64,000 nt of DNA, taken from the NCBI RefSeq assembly GCF_001678755.1, contig NZ_LZDS01000005.1, positions 55,330 through 119,329 on the forward strand, written 5' to 3'. The translations under genes were made by a program, and so were the position numbers. Position 1 is the stretch's first letter, and each line of letters opens with the position of its first letter. Origin of the DNA: Acinetobacter gandensis (GTDB taxonomy: Bacteria > Pseudomonadota > Gammaproteobacteria > Pseudomonadales > Moraxellaceae). This document shows positions 35,653 to 45,636 of this stretch, piece by piece. The notes under the pieces were generated by a model. That model saw only the letters and a list, made by a program, of their open reading frames with translations. It searched no databases and had not been told where the DNA came from.

Positions 35653-36429
35653 TCAATCCCAACTTTTTTGTTGTGCATAGCATGCATCTAAGGCTAGTTC
35701 ATAATAGGCCAAACCCTCTTTGGCCGCATCAAAGGCTTTTTGTTGCATAACGAGATCATGCTCGCATAAACGCTTAATGAGTTCCATCGCTTCATAAGGA
35801 TGAATATCATCATAATGCGCATGAGCACGTAACCAAGCCAAACTACGTTTATTTATATTCACCTCTGGATGTGACGTATAAGCCGAAATTCCGGCATAGA
35901 CTTTTGTGCTCCAATCACCTGTTGCCCACTCTATAGCCAAATTGGTTGCTGCCAAGCATTCGGCTAAATGACCACGCGTATTAATATTCCATAAAAAATG
36001 GTTTATCGCATTCATGGCTGCTGGAGGTTGCACACGATCAAGTTCATCTACACTTAGACCAAAACCTCCTGCCCAATCTCGGTACCAATTTAAATGACGC
36101 TCTTCAACCTTAATATTTTGTATCAACCAATTCCGTGTTTCGGTGACACCCAACTCGGAAAATTGAGTCGCTTTACTTAAGGCTAACCCCATAAAAGATG
36201 GAAAATGTGCCACCAAAGGATAAAAGTTTAATAAGGCAAAACGAAAGCTATTTAAAGTTAATTTTCCACTAGCCATATCTACAAAAAATGGGTGTTCACT
36301 AATTCTATTTTTATATGGTAATAAATTATCCCAAAATTGCTGTGACCATACTTGATGTGGGGTTATATGAAATTCCTCTCCATATACATTACGATTATCT
36401 TTTTTTATATTTTGTATTATCGATGTCAT
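35653..36429 (-). CDS. TenA/PqqC-like, heme-oxygenase-like diiron enzyme candidate
   Basis: The 258-residue all-helical protein is of the TenA/PqqC/CADD type. Possible iron ligands follow the heme-oxygenase-like diiron (HDO) pattern: E109 or E110 with H112 (VEERH), E167 (LAIEWATG), and H203-x3-D207-x2-H210 (HAHYDDIHPYEA), as in CADD-like enzymes. TenA itself lacks this set, so a diiron oxygenase or related redox enzyme is more likely than a thiaminase. Nothing nearby fixes the substrate. The region upstream, 36430-36702, holds no gene I recognise. Confidence 0.72.
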   Translation of the reverse strand: MTSIIQNIKKDNRNVYGEEFHITPHQVWSQQFWDNLLPYKNRISEHPFFVDMASGKLTLNSFRFALLNFYPLVAHFPSFMGLALSKATQFSELGVTETRNWLIQNIKVEERHLNWYRDWAGGFGLSVDELDRVQPPAAMNAINHFLWNINTRGHLAECLAATNLAIEWATGDWSTKVYAGISAYTSHPEVNINKRSLAWLRAHAHYDDIHPYEAMELIKRLCEHDLVMQQKAFDAAKEGLAYYELALDACYAQQKSWD

Positions 36430-36702
36430 TTCGCCTTGCTGCCTATCTGACTATTCTCTTCATATTAAGTGAATATATTCCGAACACAATCCTTTTTTAA
36501 AGATCGTAGTTTCATATATTTATTATAATTCAAATTTAAATTTCACCATTCACATAATCATTATTTAAGATTTTTTACAAAGGCATAAAAGTGCTTGTTT
36601 TATTTTAAAATTTAATATATTTAATCATTATTATCCATTCTAAAAATAAGCAAAATTGAAATGATATAAAAATCCATAACTTTAATGTGAGCGTGACAAC
36701 GT

Positions 36703-37925
36703 ATGAAGTTAAAAGGCTCTAAACTTTTAGATCGAGAAGCGATCAACAATTTGATCTCTAAAAGATTAAATAAAGTTCACTTTTCTAAAAATTTAGAACC
36801 TGTCTATAGACGTCAATACCAAAATGAAGCCGCCTATGAGTTCCGCGTGCGTGGCATTATTATTTTTATGCTCTATAGCTTTTTAAGTTATGGCATTTAT
36901 CAAATTATCCCCGCTGGTAAAAACTCAACACTGTGGTTTTCACTCTATGTTTGGGTCGGCATCATTATTTTAGTTGCTTGGATTTTATCTTTCCTTAAAC
37001 GTTTAAACCAATATTTTGATTTATATACTTGCATTGGTTCAATGTTTGCCGTAGCGATCTCTTTTATTATTGTGACGGTGGTGGGCAACGACCACAATGA
37101 CGCCTTATTACACGCAGCCATGATGTACGCTGTTGTGATTATCTATGCTTTTGTTGGCATGCGCTTTTATACTGCGCTTATTGCAGGATGGTTTGGCGGT
37201 GTTATTGGGGTCATTGTGACGAAACTGTTTCACTATAATATAGATTGGACTTTTCTTAATCGCACATATACTTTTAGTAGCTTCCTCGGTATGGCACTTG
37301 CCTATGCAATTGACCGGCAACATCGTGAAAACTACTTACAAAACTGCATGATTGAACTCAATCAATTAGAAATGAAAAAGCAATCAAGACAATTATAATT
37401 ACTCTCTCAGATTGACTCACTCACTGGACTTGCAAACCGACGCCATTTATCAATGATACTTGAACAGCAATGGCGCTATGCAATGCGCCACAAGCACCCT
37501 TTAAGTATTATGATGATTGGTATTGATTGCTTTAAGAACTATAACGATCATTTGGGTCATCAAGCTGGTGATCAATGTTTAAAATTGATTGCTCAAGAAC
37601 TCCTCACCATTAGCAGCCGCAGTGGTGATTTAGCTGCACGCTATGGTGGTGAAGAATTTCTGGTTCTTATCCCAATGTTTGATGAAAAACAAATCGAATC
37701 TTTAGCTGAATATCTCATTCATCGTATTCATGAGCTAAAATTGCCACATCCTGCAAGTAGTGTTGCTGACATCGTGACGATTAGCATTGGCACAGCAAGT
37801 ATCAAGCCGAATGAAAAGATGACCTAAATCAATTTATACGTACCGCAGACAATGCGCTTTATAGTGCGAAAGCACATGGACGTAATCAATATTGTATCGG
37901 TGCTGAATTGATGGCCTCTATTTAG
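36703..37925 (+). pseudogene. membrane diguanylate cyclase (GGDEF) gene, broken twice
   Basis: The frame starts with a 230-residue N-terminal region carrying about five or six hydrophobic segments (a MASE-like sensor domain), then meets TAA at 37396. The same frame continues directly with LLSQIDSLTGLANRRHLSMI, and GGDEF motifs follow: IGIDCFKNYNDHLGHQAGD and the active-site GGEEF, intact. Reading then stops at 37827, but adding one A to the run 37814-37817 (GAAAAG) would let it continue as DDLNQFIRTADNALYSAKAH up to a natural stop at 37925. So one nonsense and one -1 lesion interrupt an otherwise typical GGDEF protein. Confidence 0.82.
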
Positions 37926-38185
37926 CCACCGCCATAATATTCATACGCTTATCTGTATCTTACATCTCCTCTATTTCTTTTCTGCATTATTTATACACAG
38001 CAAAGTCGATTACGGCTTTTTGTTCAGACTTTTTTTGTTAGAATCATCCGCGGTATTTGTTTCTGAACGTCGAAGTTTTAAATACAGTCTAAGAATAAGC
38101 ATAAACCTGTACATATTGACTTTATTTCAGTCCTTAAGCTCTTTTGACAAATACACAGCTATTTATTTTTAAGGTGTTTTATTTA

Positions 38186-40816
38186 ATGCAAGCAGCGATT
38201 TCAAAGATGGATCTGTCTACTTTAACCCCTATGATGCAACAGTATATGTCAGTGAAAATGCAAAATCCGCATTCATTGATGTTTTATCGTATGGGCGATT
38301 TTTATGAGCTTTTCTTTGAAGATGCACATAAAGCAGCGAAACTTCTTGGAATCACTTTAACCCATCGCGGTAAAGCCAATGGTGAGCCAATTCCGATGGC
38401 AGGCGTTCCCTACCATGCAGCGGAAGGTTATCTCGCACGTCTCGTCAAAAAAGGCGAAACTGTCGTGATTTGCGAACAAATTGGTGAGGTTACCGGTAAA
38501 GGTCCAGTCGAGCGCGGTATCGTTCGAATTATTACACCGGGTACATTGACTGATGATGCACTCATTGCATCACATCAAAGCTCTAACTTGGTTGCTATCT
38601 GTCTGCAACAAAACCAAATTGGTATTGCCTTACTTGATTTAAGTGCGGGCATTTTTAAAGTTCAGCAAATGGACTATCAACTTGAACAATTAGCAATTGA
38701 ACTTTCACGCTTAATGCCAAGTGAAATTTTGATAGATGAAGATTTAATTGATCCAAACATTGTTGAGCAAATTAAACGTCAATTGGACTGTCCAGTAACA
38801 AAGCGTCCCAATGTTGATTTTAATTTAAACAATGCGCAAAAAACCCTATGTGACCAATTTGCCACCTCTACCCTTGCCGGTTTCGGTATTGATCATTTAC
38901 CGCTCGCAAAAGCTGCGGCTGCGGCATTAATCCACTATGCACGAGTTACGCAAAAAACTGCGCTACCTCATATTCGCAGTATTCAACTTGAGCAAAGCAG
39001 TGATTTTGTCGCACTCGATCCTGTTACACGCCGTAATTTAGAACTGATTGATCCTTTATTTGAACATGGCACATCATTATTTCAATTGATCAATGATTGC
39101 CAAACTGCAATGGGTGGACGTTTACTTAGCCGCACCTTGATGCAACCACTACGTGATTCAGCATTATTAGATGCACGATTAGATGCATCACAAGCCATGT
39201 TACAAGGCTATCACGAATCCCCTATACGCTTAGTATTAAAAGAAATTGGTGATATTGAACGTGTATTGTCTCGTGTTGCTTTAGGCAGTGCTCGTCCACG
39301 TGATTTAGTTCAATTACGCCAAACCTGTGCGCAAATCCCTTACTTGCGCCATGCACTCGAACCGATGATCCAATCGCATCAATCTAAGTTATTAATGCAA
39401 TTGAATGATGAGATGGGCGATTTTCATGGATTACATCAGCGTTTGCTGTCCGCGATTGTTGAAAACCCACCTGTATTGCTACGTGATGGTAACGTGATTG
39501 CAGAAGGATTTGATAGTGAATTAGATGAGCTACGTCAAATTCGTGATCATGCAGGACAATTTTTAATTGACTTAGAAATACAAGAACGTGAAAACACAGG
39601 TATTCCAACCCTTAAAATCGGTTACAACCGTGTTAGTGGCTATTACATTGAATTAACGCGTGCACAAGCAGAACAAGCACCAGATCATTATATTCGCCGT
39701 CAAACACTCAAAAATGCCGAACGTTATATCACGCCTGAACTGAAATCATTTGAAGACAAAGTCCTTTCAAGCGAATCACGAGCACTTGCACGTGAAAAAA
39801 TGCTATTTGAAATGTTACTTAATGAATTGCGTGAAGACATTGGCAATTTACAAATGATGAGTGCAGCCATCGCGCAAATTGACTTATTGGCCAACTTCGC
39901 CCATCAAGCCCGTCTTCGTAATTGGACACGCCCAGAATATAGCCCTGAAATTGGTATCCATATTAAAGCCGGTCGTCATCCTGTCGTCGAAGCATTAAGC
40001 AAATCGGCATTTACGCCAAACGATACGACGCTCGACTTTAATCATCGCATGGCCATTATTACTGGGCCGAACATGGGTGGTAAGTCCACCTTTATGCGTC
40101 AAACCGCTTTAATTACGTTATTAGCGTATTGTGGTAGCTTCGTGCCTGCGCAATCAGCAATACTCGGCCCAATTGACCGTATATTTACCCGTATTGGTTC
40201 AGCAGATGACCTTTCCACAGGTAAATCTACATTTATGGTCGAAATGACTGAAACCTCACAAATTTTACATCACTCCACCAACCAATCTTTAGTCCTTATG
40301 GACGAAGTTGGTCGTGGCACGAGTACCTATGATGGCCTGTCACTTGCTTGGGCATGTGTATTGGACTTAACACGTCGTATCAAGTGCTTATGTTTATTTG
40401 CAACACATTATTTTGAACTGACTGAACTTGGCAAAGATGCCAATATCGATAATTTCCACGTTACTGCACGTGAATTGAATGGCAATCTCATTTTATTACA
40501 CAAAGTTCAGCAAGGGCCTGCGAGTCAAAGCCATGGTCTACAAGTTGCTAAATTAGCAGGTATTCCAAATGCGGTAATTAAAGAAGCGCAAAACCGTTTG
40601 CGTATTTTAGAAACCCAGCAAAAGCAGCAACTCAATACCGCGGTACAAACTGACTTATTTGCAGATGTCGCTCCAGCTGAAGTAGTTGAACGCATCGTTG
40701 AAGTGGAAAAGGAATCTCCTGCACTTGATGCATTAAATAATCTTGATGTTGATAATTTGACACCTCGAGAAGCATTACAGCAACTTTATGCATTAAAGGA
40801 TTTATTAAAAATCTAA
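38186..40816 (+). CDS. mutS: DNA mismatch repair protein MutS
   Basis: MutS recognises base mismatches and small loops and starts methyl-directed repair. The 876-residue product begins [20 protein letters not shown]; the mismatch-binding Phe-x-Glu motif ([14 protein letters not shown]) is near residue 30. The ATPase core has Walker [14 protein letters not shown] near 627, Walker [17 protein letters not shown] near 700 and a late [11 protein letters not shown] start at ATG 38186 with AAGGTG about 10 bases upstream. The C-terminal dimer/tetramer region is present. It is followed by a terminator. Confidence 0.96.
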   Translation: MQAAISKMDLSTLTPMMQQYMSVKMQNPHSLMFYRMGDFYELFFEDAHKAAKLLGITLTHRGKANGEPIPMAGVPYHAAEGYLARLVKKGETVVICEQIGEVTGKGPVERGIVRIITPGTLTDDALIASHQSSNLVAICLQQNQIGIALLDLSAGIFKVQQMDYQLEQLAIELSRLMPSEILIDEDLIDPNIVEQIKRQLDCPVTKRPNVDFNLNNAQKTLCDQFATSTLAGFGIDHLPLAKAAAAALIHYARVTQKTALPHIRSIQLEQSSDFVALDPVTRRNLELIDPLFEHGTSLFQLINDCQTAMGGRLLSRTLMQPLRDSALLDARLDASQAMLQGYHESPIRLVLKEIGDIERVLSRVALGSARPRDLVQLRQTCAQIPYLRHALEPMIQSHQSKLLMQLNDEMGDFHGLHQRLLSAIVENPPVLLRDGNVIAEGFDSELDELRQIRDHAGQFLIDLEIQERENTGIPTLKIGYNRVSGYYIELTRAQAEQAPDHYIRRQTLKNAERYITPELKSFEDKVLSSESRALAREKMLFEMLLNELREDIGNLQMMSAAIAQIDLLANFAHQARLRNWTRPEYSPEIGIHIKAGRHPVVEALSKSAFTPNDTTLDFNHRMAIITGPNMGGKSTFMRQTALITLLAYCGSFVPAQSAILGPIDRIFTRIGSADDLSTGKSTFMVEMTETSQILHHSTNQSLVLMDEVGRGTSTYDGLSLAWACVLDLTRRIKCLCLFATHYFELTELGKDANIDNFHVTARELNGNLILLHKVQQGPASQSHGLQVAKLAGIPNAVIKEAQNRLRILETQQKQQLNTAVQTDLFADVAPAEVVERIVEVEKESPALDALNNLDVDNLTPREALQQLYALKDLLKI

Positions 40817-40831
40817 ATCTACTTCAATTTG

Positions 40832-40858
40832 AAAGCCCCCCTATTAGGGGGCTTTTTT
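40832..40858 (+). terminator. terminator after mutS
   Basis: AAAGCCCCC pairs with GGGGGCTTT with loop CTATTA, and seven T follow the stem; it begins about 15 nt after the mutS stop. Confidence 0.9.
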
Positions 40859-41110
40859 TAATCCAATTGAAAAAGGAGTAGCTTTGAATGTAAAACGCTC
40901 AAGGTAAAATGCTAAATAAAAGTGTGAGTTCAGGCCAGCTATTGAGTATGATTATCATTACATCGCTGTTTTGGTTAAATTGTTCAGTTTTTAGTAATTT
41001 TAACAGCACTGCATATAATAAATATCAATAAAAGGAATTGTTAGTTGTGCTATTTTTTGCCTAAAATACACTATTAGTTATTAGAACCATATTTTTAGGT
41101 AGCTGTCGCC

Positions 41111-41434
41111 ATGACCTTTGTTGTCACTGAAAACTGTATTAAATGTAAATATCAAGACTGCGTAGAAGTTTGTCCTGTTGACTGTTTCTATGAAGGTCCT
41201 AACTTCCTTGTAATTAATCCAGACGAATGTATCGACTGTGCATTATGCGAACCAGAATGTCCAGCAAATGCAATTTTCTCTGAAGATGAATTACCAGAGG
41301 GTCAAGAAGTATTTATCGAACTCAATACTGAACTTTCACAAAAATGGCCAAACATCACTCAAATCGGTGATCAACCTGCTGACCGTGAAGAATGGAATGG
41401 CAAAACTGATAAATTACAATATCTTGAAAAGTAA
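41111..41434 (+). CDS. fdxA: ferredoxin FdxA (7Fe-8S type)
   Basis: This small soluble electron carrier of 107 residues binds a [3Fe-4S] and a [4Fe-4S] cluster. The first motif has [20 protein letters not shown]; the second is [18 protein letters not shown]. It matches the Azotobacter-type 7Fe ferredoxin (FdxA) with the C-terminal extension ([15 protein letters not shown]). The gene is monocistronic, with its own strong terminator; its partner enzymes are not apparent. Between mutS and fdxA, 40859-41110 looks like promoter sequence only, including a TATAAT at about 41012. Confidence 0.93.
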   Translation: MTFVVTENCIKCKYQDCVEVCPVDCFYEGPNFLVINPDECIDCALCEPECPANAIFSEDELPEGQEVFIELNTELSQKWPNITQIGDQPADREEWNGKTDKLQYLEK

Positions 41435-41446
41435 TTTTACAGATTC

Positions 41447-41477
41447 AAAAAAGATCAGCACATGCTGATCTTTTTTT
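41447..41477. terminator. terminator after fdxA
   Basis: AAAAAAGATCAGC pairs with GCTGATCTTTTTT around ACAT; it starts 12 nt past the fdxA stop and has A- and T-runs on both sides. Confidence 0.92.
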
Positions 41478-41571
41478 ATACCGAATGCACACATTTCATT
41501 GCAAAATATTCAAAATTTCTCACTCAAATTAGATTAAAATAGAACAAGTTTATAAATAATTGATTTCTATA

Positions 41572-42294
41572 ATGAAGCATTTAATTAAGGGATTATTGTC
41601 CGTTGCAATTTTCCCACTTGTTTTCATTGGTTGTACCAGTACACCACAAAAACAAGGCCACACTATTACAACTCACGACGGTAAACGTATTTACATTCCT
41701 CAAGAAAAAGTCTCAACCGTTCGCCAATCGCAACCTAAAGTTGTTCCTTATGCTTACAACTCCTGGGTGGCATCTGTAGATAATTTGCGTAAAGTACGTG
41801 ATTACGAGGTCTTTCTTGAAAGAAATGGTGTTGGCAATATTATTCCTTCTTTTGAGCTTATGCGTACAGCGCGAGATTGGCAAAAATGTGGCCGTTCAGA
41901 GTATATGGTGCCTAATCGTGAGCTATGGGCTAACCAAATTTCTACCCTGCGTGTATTTAAGTATCTCGTAGCAGCAAACATCTTAACAGACTTCGAAGTG
42001 ACATCGGTTTATCGTGATCTGCCATTAAACCAATGTGCTGGTGGTGCAAATTCATCTCGTCACTTATTCAATTCTGCAATCGATTTTCGTATTGGGCCAG
42101 TTTATCCTCAACCTGAAGATTATGCCTATATTGAAAATACGAAATTCCGTCTTTGCCAATTTTGGGCACAGCATGGTCAGAGTTTAAATATGGGGCTCGG
42201 CTTATATTCTAGTGGTCAAATTCATATTGATACTCAGGGCTATCGCACTTGGGGACCAGATTTATCTAGACGATCTTCAATGTGTAATTACTAA
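41572..42294 (+). CDS. M15-type peptidase-like lipoprotein (D-Ala-D-Ala carboxypeptidase-like)
   Basis: The 240-residue lipoprotein has a signal peptide with lipobox VFIGC. The C-terminal half matches zinc peptidases of family M15/DUF882: SSRHLFNSAIDFRI supplies the His and Asp of the SxHxxGxAxD-type motif, and GQIHIDTQGYRTWG supplies the last zinc His. Its likely role is peptidoglycan trimming in the periplasm. I start at ATG 41572; a TTG at 41560 opens the longer frame. The ribosome binding site is weak in either case. It is monocistronic with a terminator. Confidence 0.75.
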   Translation: MKHLIKGLLSVAIFPLVFIGCTSTPQKQGHTITTHDGKRIYIPQEKVSTVRQSQPKVVPYAYNSWVASVDNLRKVRDYEVFLERNGVGNIIPSFELMRTARDWQKCGRSEYMVPNRELWANQISTLRVFKYLVAANILTDFEVTSVYRDLPLNQCAGGANSSRHLFNSAIDFRIGPVYPQPEDYAYIENTKFRLCQFWAQHGQSLNMGLGLYSSGQIHIDTQGYRTWGPDLSRRSSMCNY

Positions 42295-42313
42295 TAAATT
42301 ACAATGTCATACC

Positions 42314-42337
42314 AAGACCTCTTTTGAGGTCTTTTTT
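42314..42337 (+). terminator. terminator after the M15-like gene
   Basis: An 8-bp stem AAGACCTC / GAGGTCTT with loop TTTT and following T-run lies 20 nt past the stop. Confidence 0.85.
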
Positions 42338-42425
42338 GTGTATAAAACAGGCGATTATTGAACAATAAATTGCGCTATGTATGGAAAGGTTTAAAATGCT
42401 CTCATCAAAAATGAGGTGCTACAAC

Positions 42426-43091
42426 ATGCAACAAATGTGGACAGACATTGATGCTTACATCGATTCACATTTAATTCCTGAAGATCCAATTCTCACTCAG
42501 ACATTGAAACATACAGATGAGCGTGGTTTCCCCGATCATCTTGCTGTAGCGGCTAACCAAGGCATGTTGCTACAAATGTTGATTCAAATGAATAAGTGCA
42601 AACGTGTTTTGGAATTAGGAACTTTTGCTGCATATAGCACCATGTGGTTAGCACGTGCACTTCCAGACGATGGCTATATTTTAACGATTGAAGGTCGTGA
42701 TACGCACGCAGCTTTAGGACAAGAAAATATCGACAATGCAAAATTGCCTCAAAAGATTGATCTTAAATGTGGTCGTGCTGCAGATATCTTACGTGCCCTA
42801 CCCGAAAATACTGAACCTTTTGACTTTATTTTTGTCGATGCGGATAAGCAAAGCTATCCAGAATATCTAGAGTTGAGTCTGGATCTCTCACATTCAGGTA
42901 CGGTTATCGTGCTGGACAATGTCATTCGTGCAGGCGATATTTTGAATCCAGAAAATCATAAACCGAGTATTGAAGGTATCCGTGATATGTTCATAGCTAT
43001 GCAAAATAATCCTCGTATTTTATCTTGCACCGCATTGCAAACGGTTGGTTGTAAAGGCCATGATGGTTTCGCACTTGCGATTGTAAAATAA
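42426..43091 (+). CDS. class I SAM-dependent O-methyltransferase (OMT family 3)
   Basis: The 221 residues carry the AdoMet motifs of the catechol/caffeoyl-CoA O-methyltransferase family (Methyltransf_3): RVLELGTFAAYSTMWLARAL near residue 60, FDFIFVDADKQSYPEYLEL near 135 with the metal-ligand Asp, and IVLDNVIRAGDILNP near 165 with a second metal ligand pair. I start at ATG 42426 because GAGGTG lies nine bases upstream; the longer frame upstream has no ribosome binding site. The methyl acceptor is unknown and the gene stands alone. Confidence 0.85.
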   Translation: MQQMWTDIDAYIDSHLIPEDPILTQTLKHTDERGFPDHLAVAANQGMLLQMLIQMNKCKRVLELGTFAAYSTMWLARALPDDGYILTIEGRDTHAALGQENIDNAKLPQKIDLKCGRAADILRALPENTEPFDFIFVDADKQSYPEYLELSLDLSHSGTVIVLDNVIRAGDILNPENHKPSIEGIRDMFIAMQNNPRILSCTALQTVGCKGHDGFALAIVK

Positions 43092-43187
43092 CTGATTAAT
43101 CTTGAGATTGCACAAAGATTGATTTGGATTAAAAATCAATCAATACAATATTTTAATTAATAAACAGCAACTTACAAAAACAACACA

Positions 43188-43220
43188 CAGAGTTATCCAC
43201 AATATATGAGGATAACTCTG
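43188..43220. other. perfect inverted repeat containing a DnaA-box-like 9-mer
   Basis: CAGAGTTATCC (43188-43198) and GGATAACTCTG (43210-43220) form a perfect 11-bp stem with an 11-nt loop between the convergent methyltransferase and stress-protein genes. The left arm reads into TTATCCACA (43193-43201), an exact DnaA-box consensus. There is no T-run after either arm. It may be a weak terminator or processing hairpin; one 9-mer does not make an origin. Confidence 0.5.
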
Positions 43221-43293
43221 ATTATTTAAAATACAAAATCAATACTTTAATCTGTGTCTAAAATTCCTGTTTAATTGCCACAACTAAACACTT

Positions 43294-44136
43294 TTATTTC
43301 ACAACTAGTAAAGGGACACTCGAATTCCTAAAGATACTGGTGGTGATACTACCTAAAAAGAATTGATGAATTTTACTGTGACTAAATGCACCCAATACAA
43401 TTAATTGAATACCATGCTCTTGTTGATAATCCAAGATATTTTCTGAAACATCTCCATAACGATACTCAGTGACAACATCCAGTCCGGCATTGGTTAAAAA
43501 GTTTTTGGGATCATCTAAAATTTGTGGATGATCACCAACATAGACTAGATGGCATTGTAAAATACGTAATAAATCACTCTTAGCCACGCGTTTCATTAAA
43601 TCAACACATGTTGGCGAATATTCGTAAGCAAAAATAAACCGTGTAGGTGGCTTAAAGGTTGGCCCTACAGTCATTACAGTACAGCTTGCACCACGTATAA
43701 AGTTTTCAACATTACTCCCTAATGGCTTATTACGCTCTGCTGAGCGCTCACCAACACGTCCAATTAATACAATGTCATCAGACTGAAGAACATTAAAACT
43801 CTGTTCTAAAAAGTCGCCTTTTTCCTGAATGTGTGAGGTTTGAATGCCATGTTTGTCCTGAATCATTTCAGAAATATGTTTGAGTAGATTATTACTATAA
43901 TCGAGTGCTAGATCACTTTGTTTTTGCTCAAGCTCTGCCAGTTCTTTTAAAAGCATGGCATTACTTTCAAAACCAATCACACCACTAATTTCACCTAGAT
44001 GATAACTTGCTGGGTAATAGTCAAGGACTTGAAGTAGAACCAGTTCACGATTGGTCTGTTTTGCAACCCAAGCCGCTGCATCTGCTAATGCATTAATGCA
44101 TGGCGAAGAGTCGATACATGCGATAACTCGTTTCAT
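43294..44136 (-). CDS. tandem-domain universal stress protein
   Basis: The 280 residues contain two UspA folds in tandem. The first begins MKRVIACIDSSPCINALADA and ends in VLIGRVGERSAERNKPLGSNVENFIRG, close to the G-x9-G-S-x-(V/T) ATP-loop pattern. The second ends in VLGAFSHSKIHQFFLGSITTSIFRNSSVPLLVVK, in which the GS-T part of the loop is present. It resembles the UspE-like class of stress proteins. It is transcribed alone and convergent with the methyltransferase gene. Confidence 0.85.
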   Translation of the reverse strand: MKRVIACIDSSPCINALADAAAWVAKQTNRELVLLQVLDYYPASYHLGEISGVIGFESNAMLLKELAELEQKQSDLALDYSNNLLKHISEMIQDKHGIQTSHIQEKGDFLEQSFNVLQSDDIVLIGRVGERSAERNKPLGSNVENFIRGASCTVMTVGPTFKPPTRFIFAYEYSPTCVDLMKRVAKSDLLRILQCHLVYVGDHPQILDDPKNFLTNAGLDVVTEYRYGDVSENILDYQQEHGIQLIVLGAFSHSKIHQFFLGSITTSIFRNSSVPLLVVK

Positions 44137-44264
44137 GATTAGCCCTCGTTTTATTTTTGCTTGGCTATAAAAGTTGTTTGTTATTTTTAACTTATCACAA
44201 CTCTGTTTCGTGATGCATACATTTGTGTAAGTTTAAAAGCCATTTTTTGCACAAATGTATGGCT

Positions 44265-44882
44265 TTAATCTCGATATCGAATAAATTTAGCTGGATTCCC
44301 TGCCACAATCGCACGTTTTTCGACATGCTTCGTCACCATACTATTCATACCAACAATTGCTTGTTCTGCTATGTGTACACCATCCTTTATGCCAACATGT
44401 GCACCTAACCAGACATCACGTTCAATTTCGATTCCTTGTGAGCGTACAGCTTGTTGGTAAATTGGCATATCTGTATCCATGCCGTGATCAAAAGCATACA
44501 GATGGCAATAGGCAGCAATTCGTACTTGGTCGTGTAGCTTAATTCCGACTCGGCCACCATCCAGTATACAGTGATGATTTATCGCTACTTCACTGCCTAT
44601 TTCAAGCGGCCCATGCAATGTGCAATCTGCTGCAATAAACGTATTATCACCAATTTTAATCTTTCGACCTGGCTCAGCAAATATATGAGCGAGCGGTGAA
44701 ATGAAACAGTTCTCACCAATTTCAACGGTTTCCATCGACATAAGATATTCTTGATATTCTTTTTGCCAAGCTTCGGCCCATACTCTATTTTTTGGTTTCA
44801 ACGACCGATACAACCATGGCATGTAATTCAAGCGATGTTTATGCTGTTCACGATATTTCAGTAGTGGGTCTTGCTCAGTCAT
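44265..44882 (-). CDS. hexapeptide-repeat (left-handed beta-helix) acyltransferase
   Basis: The 205 residues show repeated hexapeptide turns (IGENCFISPLAHIF, IGDNTFIAADCTL, IGSEVAINHHCIL, IERDVWLGAHVGIKDGVHI, GMNSMVTKHV, ending AGNPAKFIRYRD), diagnostic of the LbH acetyl/acyltransferase superfamily (MaaA/WbbJ-like). A catalytic-type His lies in AYCHLYAFDHGMD. A helical N-terminus of about 50 residues precedes the helix. The acceptor (sugar, antibiotic or other) cannot be told. It lies 66 bp beyond the yigZ-like gene on the same strand. Confidence 0.82.
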   Translation of the reverse strand: MTEQDPLLKYREQHKHRLNYMPWLYRSLKPKNRVWAEAWQKEYQEYLMSMETVEIGENCFISPLAHIFAEPGRKIKIGDNTFIAADCTLHGPLEIGSEVAINHHCILDGGRVGIKLHDQVRIAAYCHLYAFDHGMDTDMPIYQQAVRSQGIEIERDVWLGAHVGIKDGVHIAEQAIVGMNSMVTKHVEKRAIVAGNPAKFIRYRD

Positions 44883-44948
44883 CTAGTTTAATCTCAATTA
44901 TTTGGTTGGTTGTTTGAGACAAATTGCCTCACAAGAGAAATGAATACA

Positions 44949-45536
44949 TTATTCATCCACTATTTTTAACTGCTCGCGCCCTCTACTCACATCTTGAAGT
45001 TTAATTGCAAGTGGTTCGATCTGATGAACCTGTAGCGCTGCTTCAATATCTACGCCTGTCGCAGTATATTCTTCTTGAAATTCTATTTTTTGTTGATTTA
45101 AGTCATATTGAATAATTGCCCACTCATTAAATTGACAACTAAACTGCACTTTTTTCTTTTCAATTAACTCAATTTTTTCAGCAAGCATTAAACATTGACC
45201 TGCACAGCCACCATAAGCACGGACTAATCCACCTGTACCTAACTTAACGCCGCCATACCAACGATTTACCAAAACCAGCACATTGGTTAAATCATTGCCT
45301 TCTATTGTTGCTAAAATTGGTCGCCCTGCTGTTCCTGAAGGTTCACCATCATCATTGAAGCGTACAGTATGACCAATTTTCCATGCCCAACATTGATGGG
45401 TTGTGGAGATATCACGGTTCGCTTCTAAAAAGTCTTTAACAGCCTGTTCATTTTCTACAGGGACAGCTATCGCCTGAAAACGACTTTTCTTAATGTCCTC
45501 TTCAAAACAAACCTGTGTAGAAAGTGTAAATGCCAT
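44949..45536 (-). CDS. YigZ/IMPACT-family protein
   Basis: The 195 residues carry the IMPACT N-terminal domain seen in YigZ and eukaryotic Impact: KSRFQAIAVPVENEQAVKDF, a HQCWAWKIG stretch, and the signature FNDDGEPSGTAGRPIL...VLVLVNRWYGGVKLGTGGLVRAY. A smaller C-terminal domain (about 140-195) completes the YigZ layout. I start at ATG 45536 (MAFTLSTQV), since upstream codons overlap the terminator of the exporter operon. The molecular function of YigZ is not well defined (proposed nucleotide or RNA binding). Confidence 0.85.
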   Translation of the reverse strand: MAFTLSTQVCFEEDIKKSRFQAIAVPVENEQAVKDFLEANRDISTTHQCWAWKIGHTVRFNDDGEPSGTAGRPILATIEGNDLTNVLVLVNRWYGGVKLGTGGLVRAYGGCAGQCLMLAEKIELIEKKKVQFSCQFNEWAIIQYDLNQQKIEFQEEYTATGVDIEAALQVHQIEPLAIKLQDVSRGREQLKIVDE

Positions 45537-45593
45537 ATCTTCATTCGAACTAAGTGGAACAATGATTATATCTATTTTGAAAGACTTACCGAT

Positions 45594-45622
45594 AAAAAAA
45601 GCCTCCATAGAGGAGGCTTTTT
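45594..45622. terminator. terminator after the type I exporter operon
   Basis: AAAAAAAGCCTCC and GGAGGCTTTTT form the stem around ATAGA; on the minus strand seven T follow, 15 nt after the adaptor-gene stop. It separates the operon from yigZ. Confidence 0.9.
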
Positions 45623-45636
45623 AAACAACTATTACA

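Noticed and set aside
35653..36429. Annotation as thiaminase TenA
   Set aside because: No thiamin genes nearby and the possible metal ligands fit the diiron branch better; kept only as a fold-level similarity.
36315..36500. 61-codon frame opposite the HDO-like gene start
   Set aside because: Hydrophobic-rich antisense shadow with no ribosome binding site; the minus-strand frame is clearly the real gene.
43193..43201. Replication origin at the DnaA box
   Set aside because: A single 9-mer without neighbouring boxes, DUE or dnaA/dnaN/gidA genes; expected about once by chance in this length.
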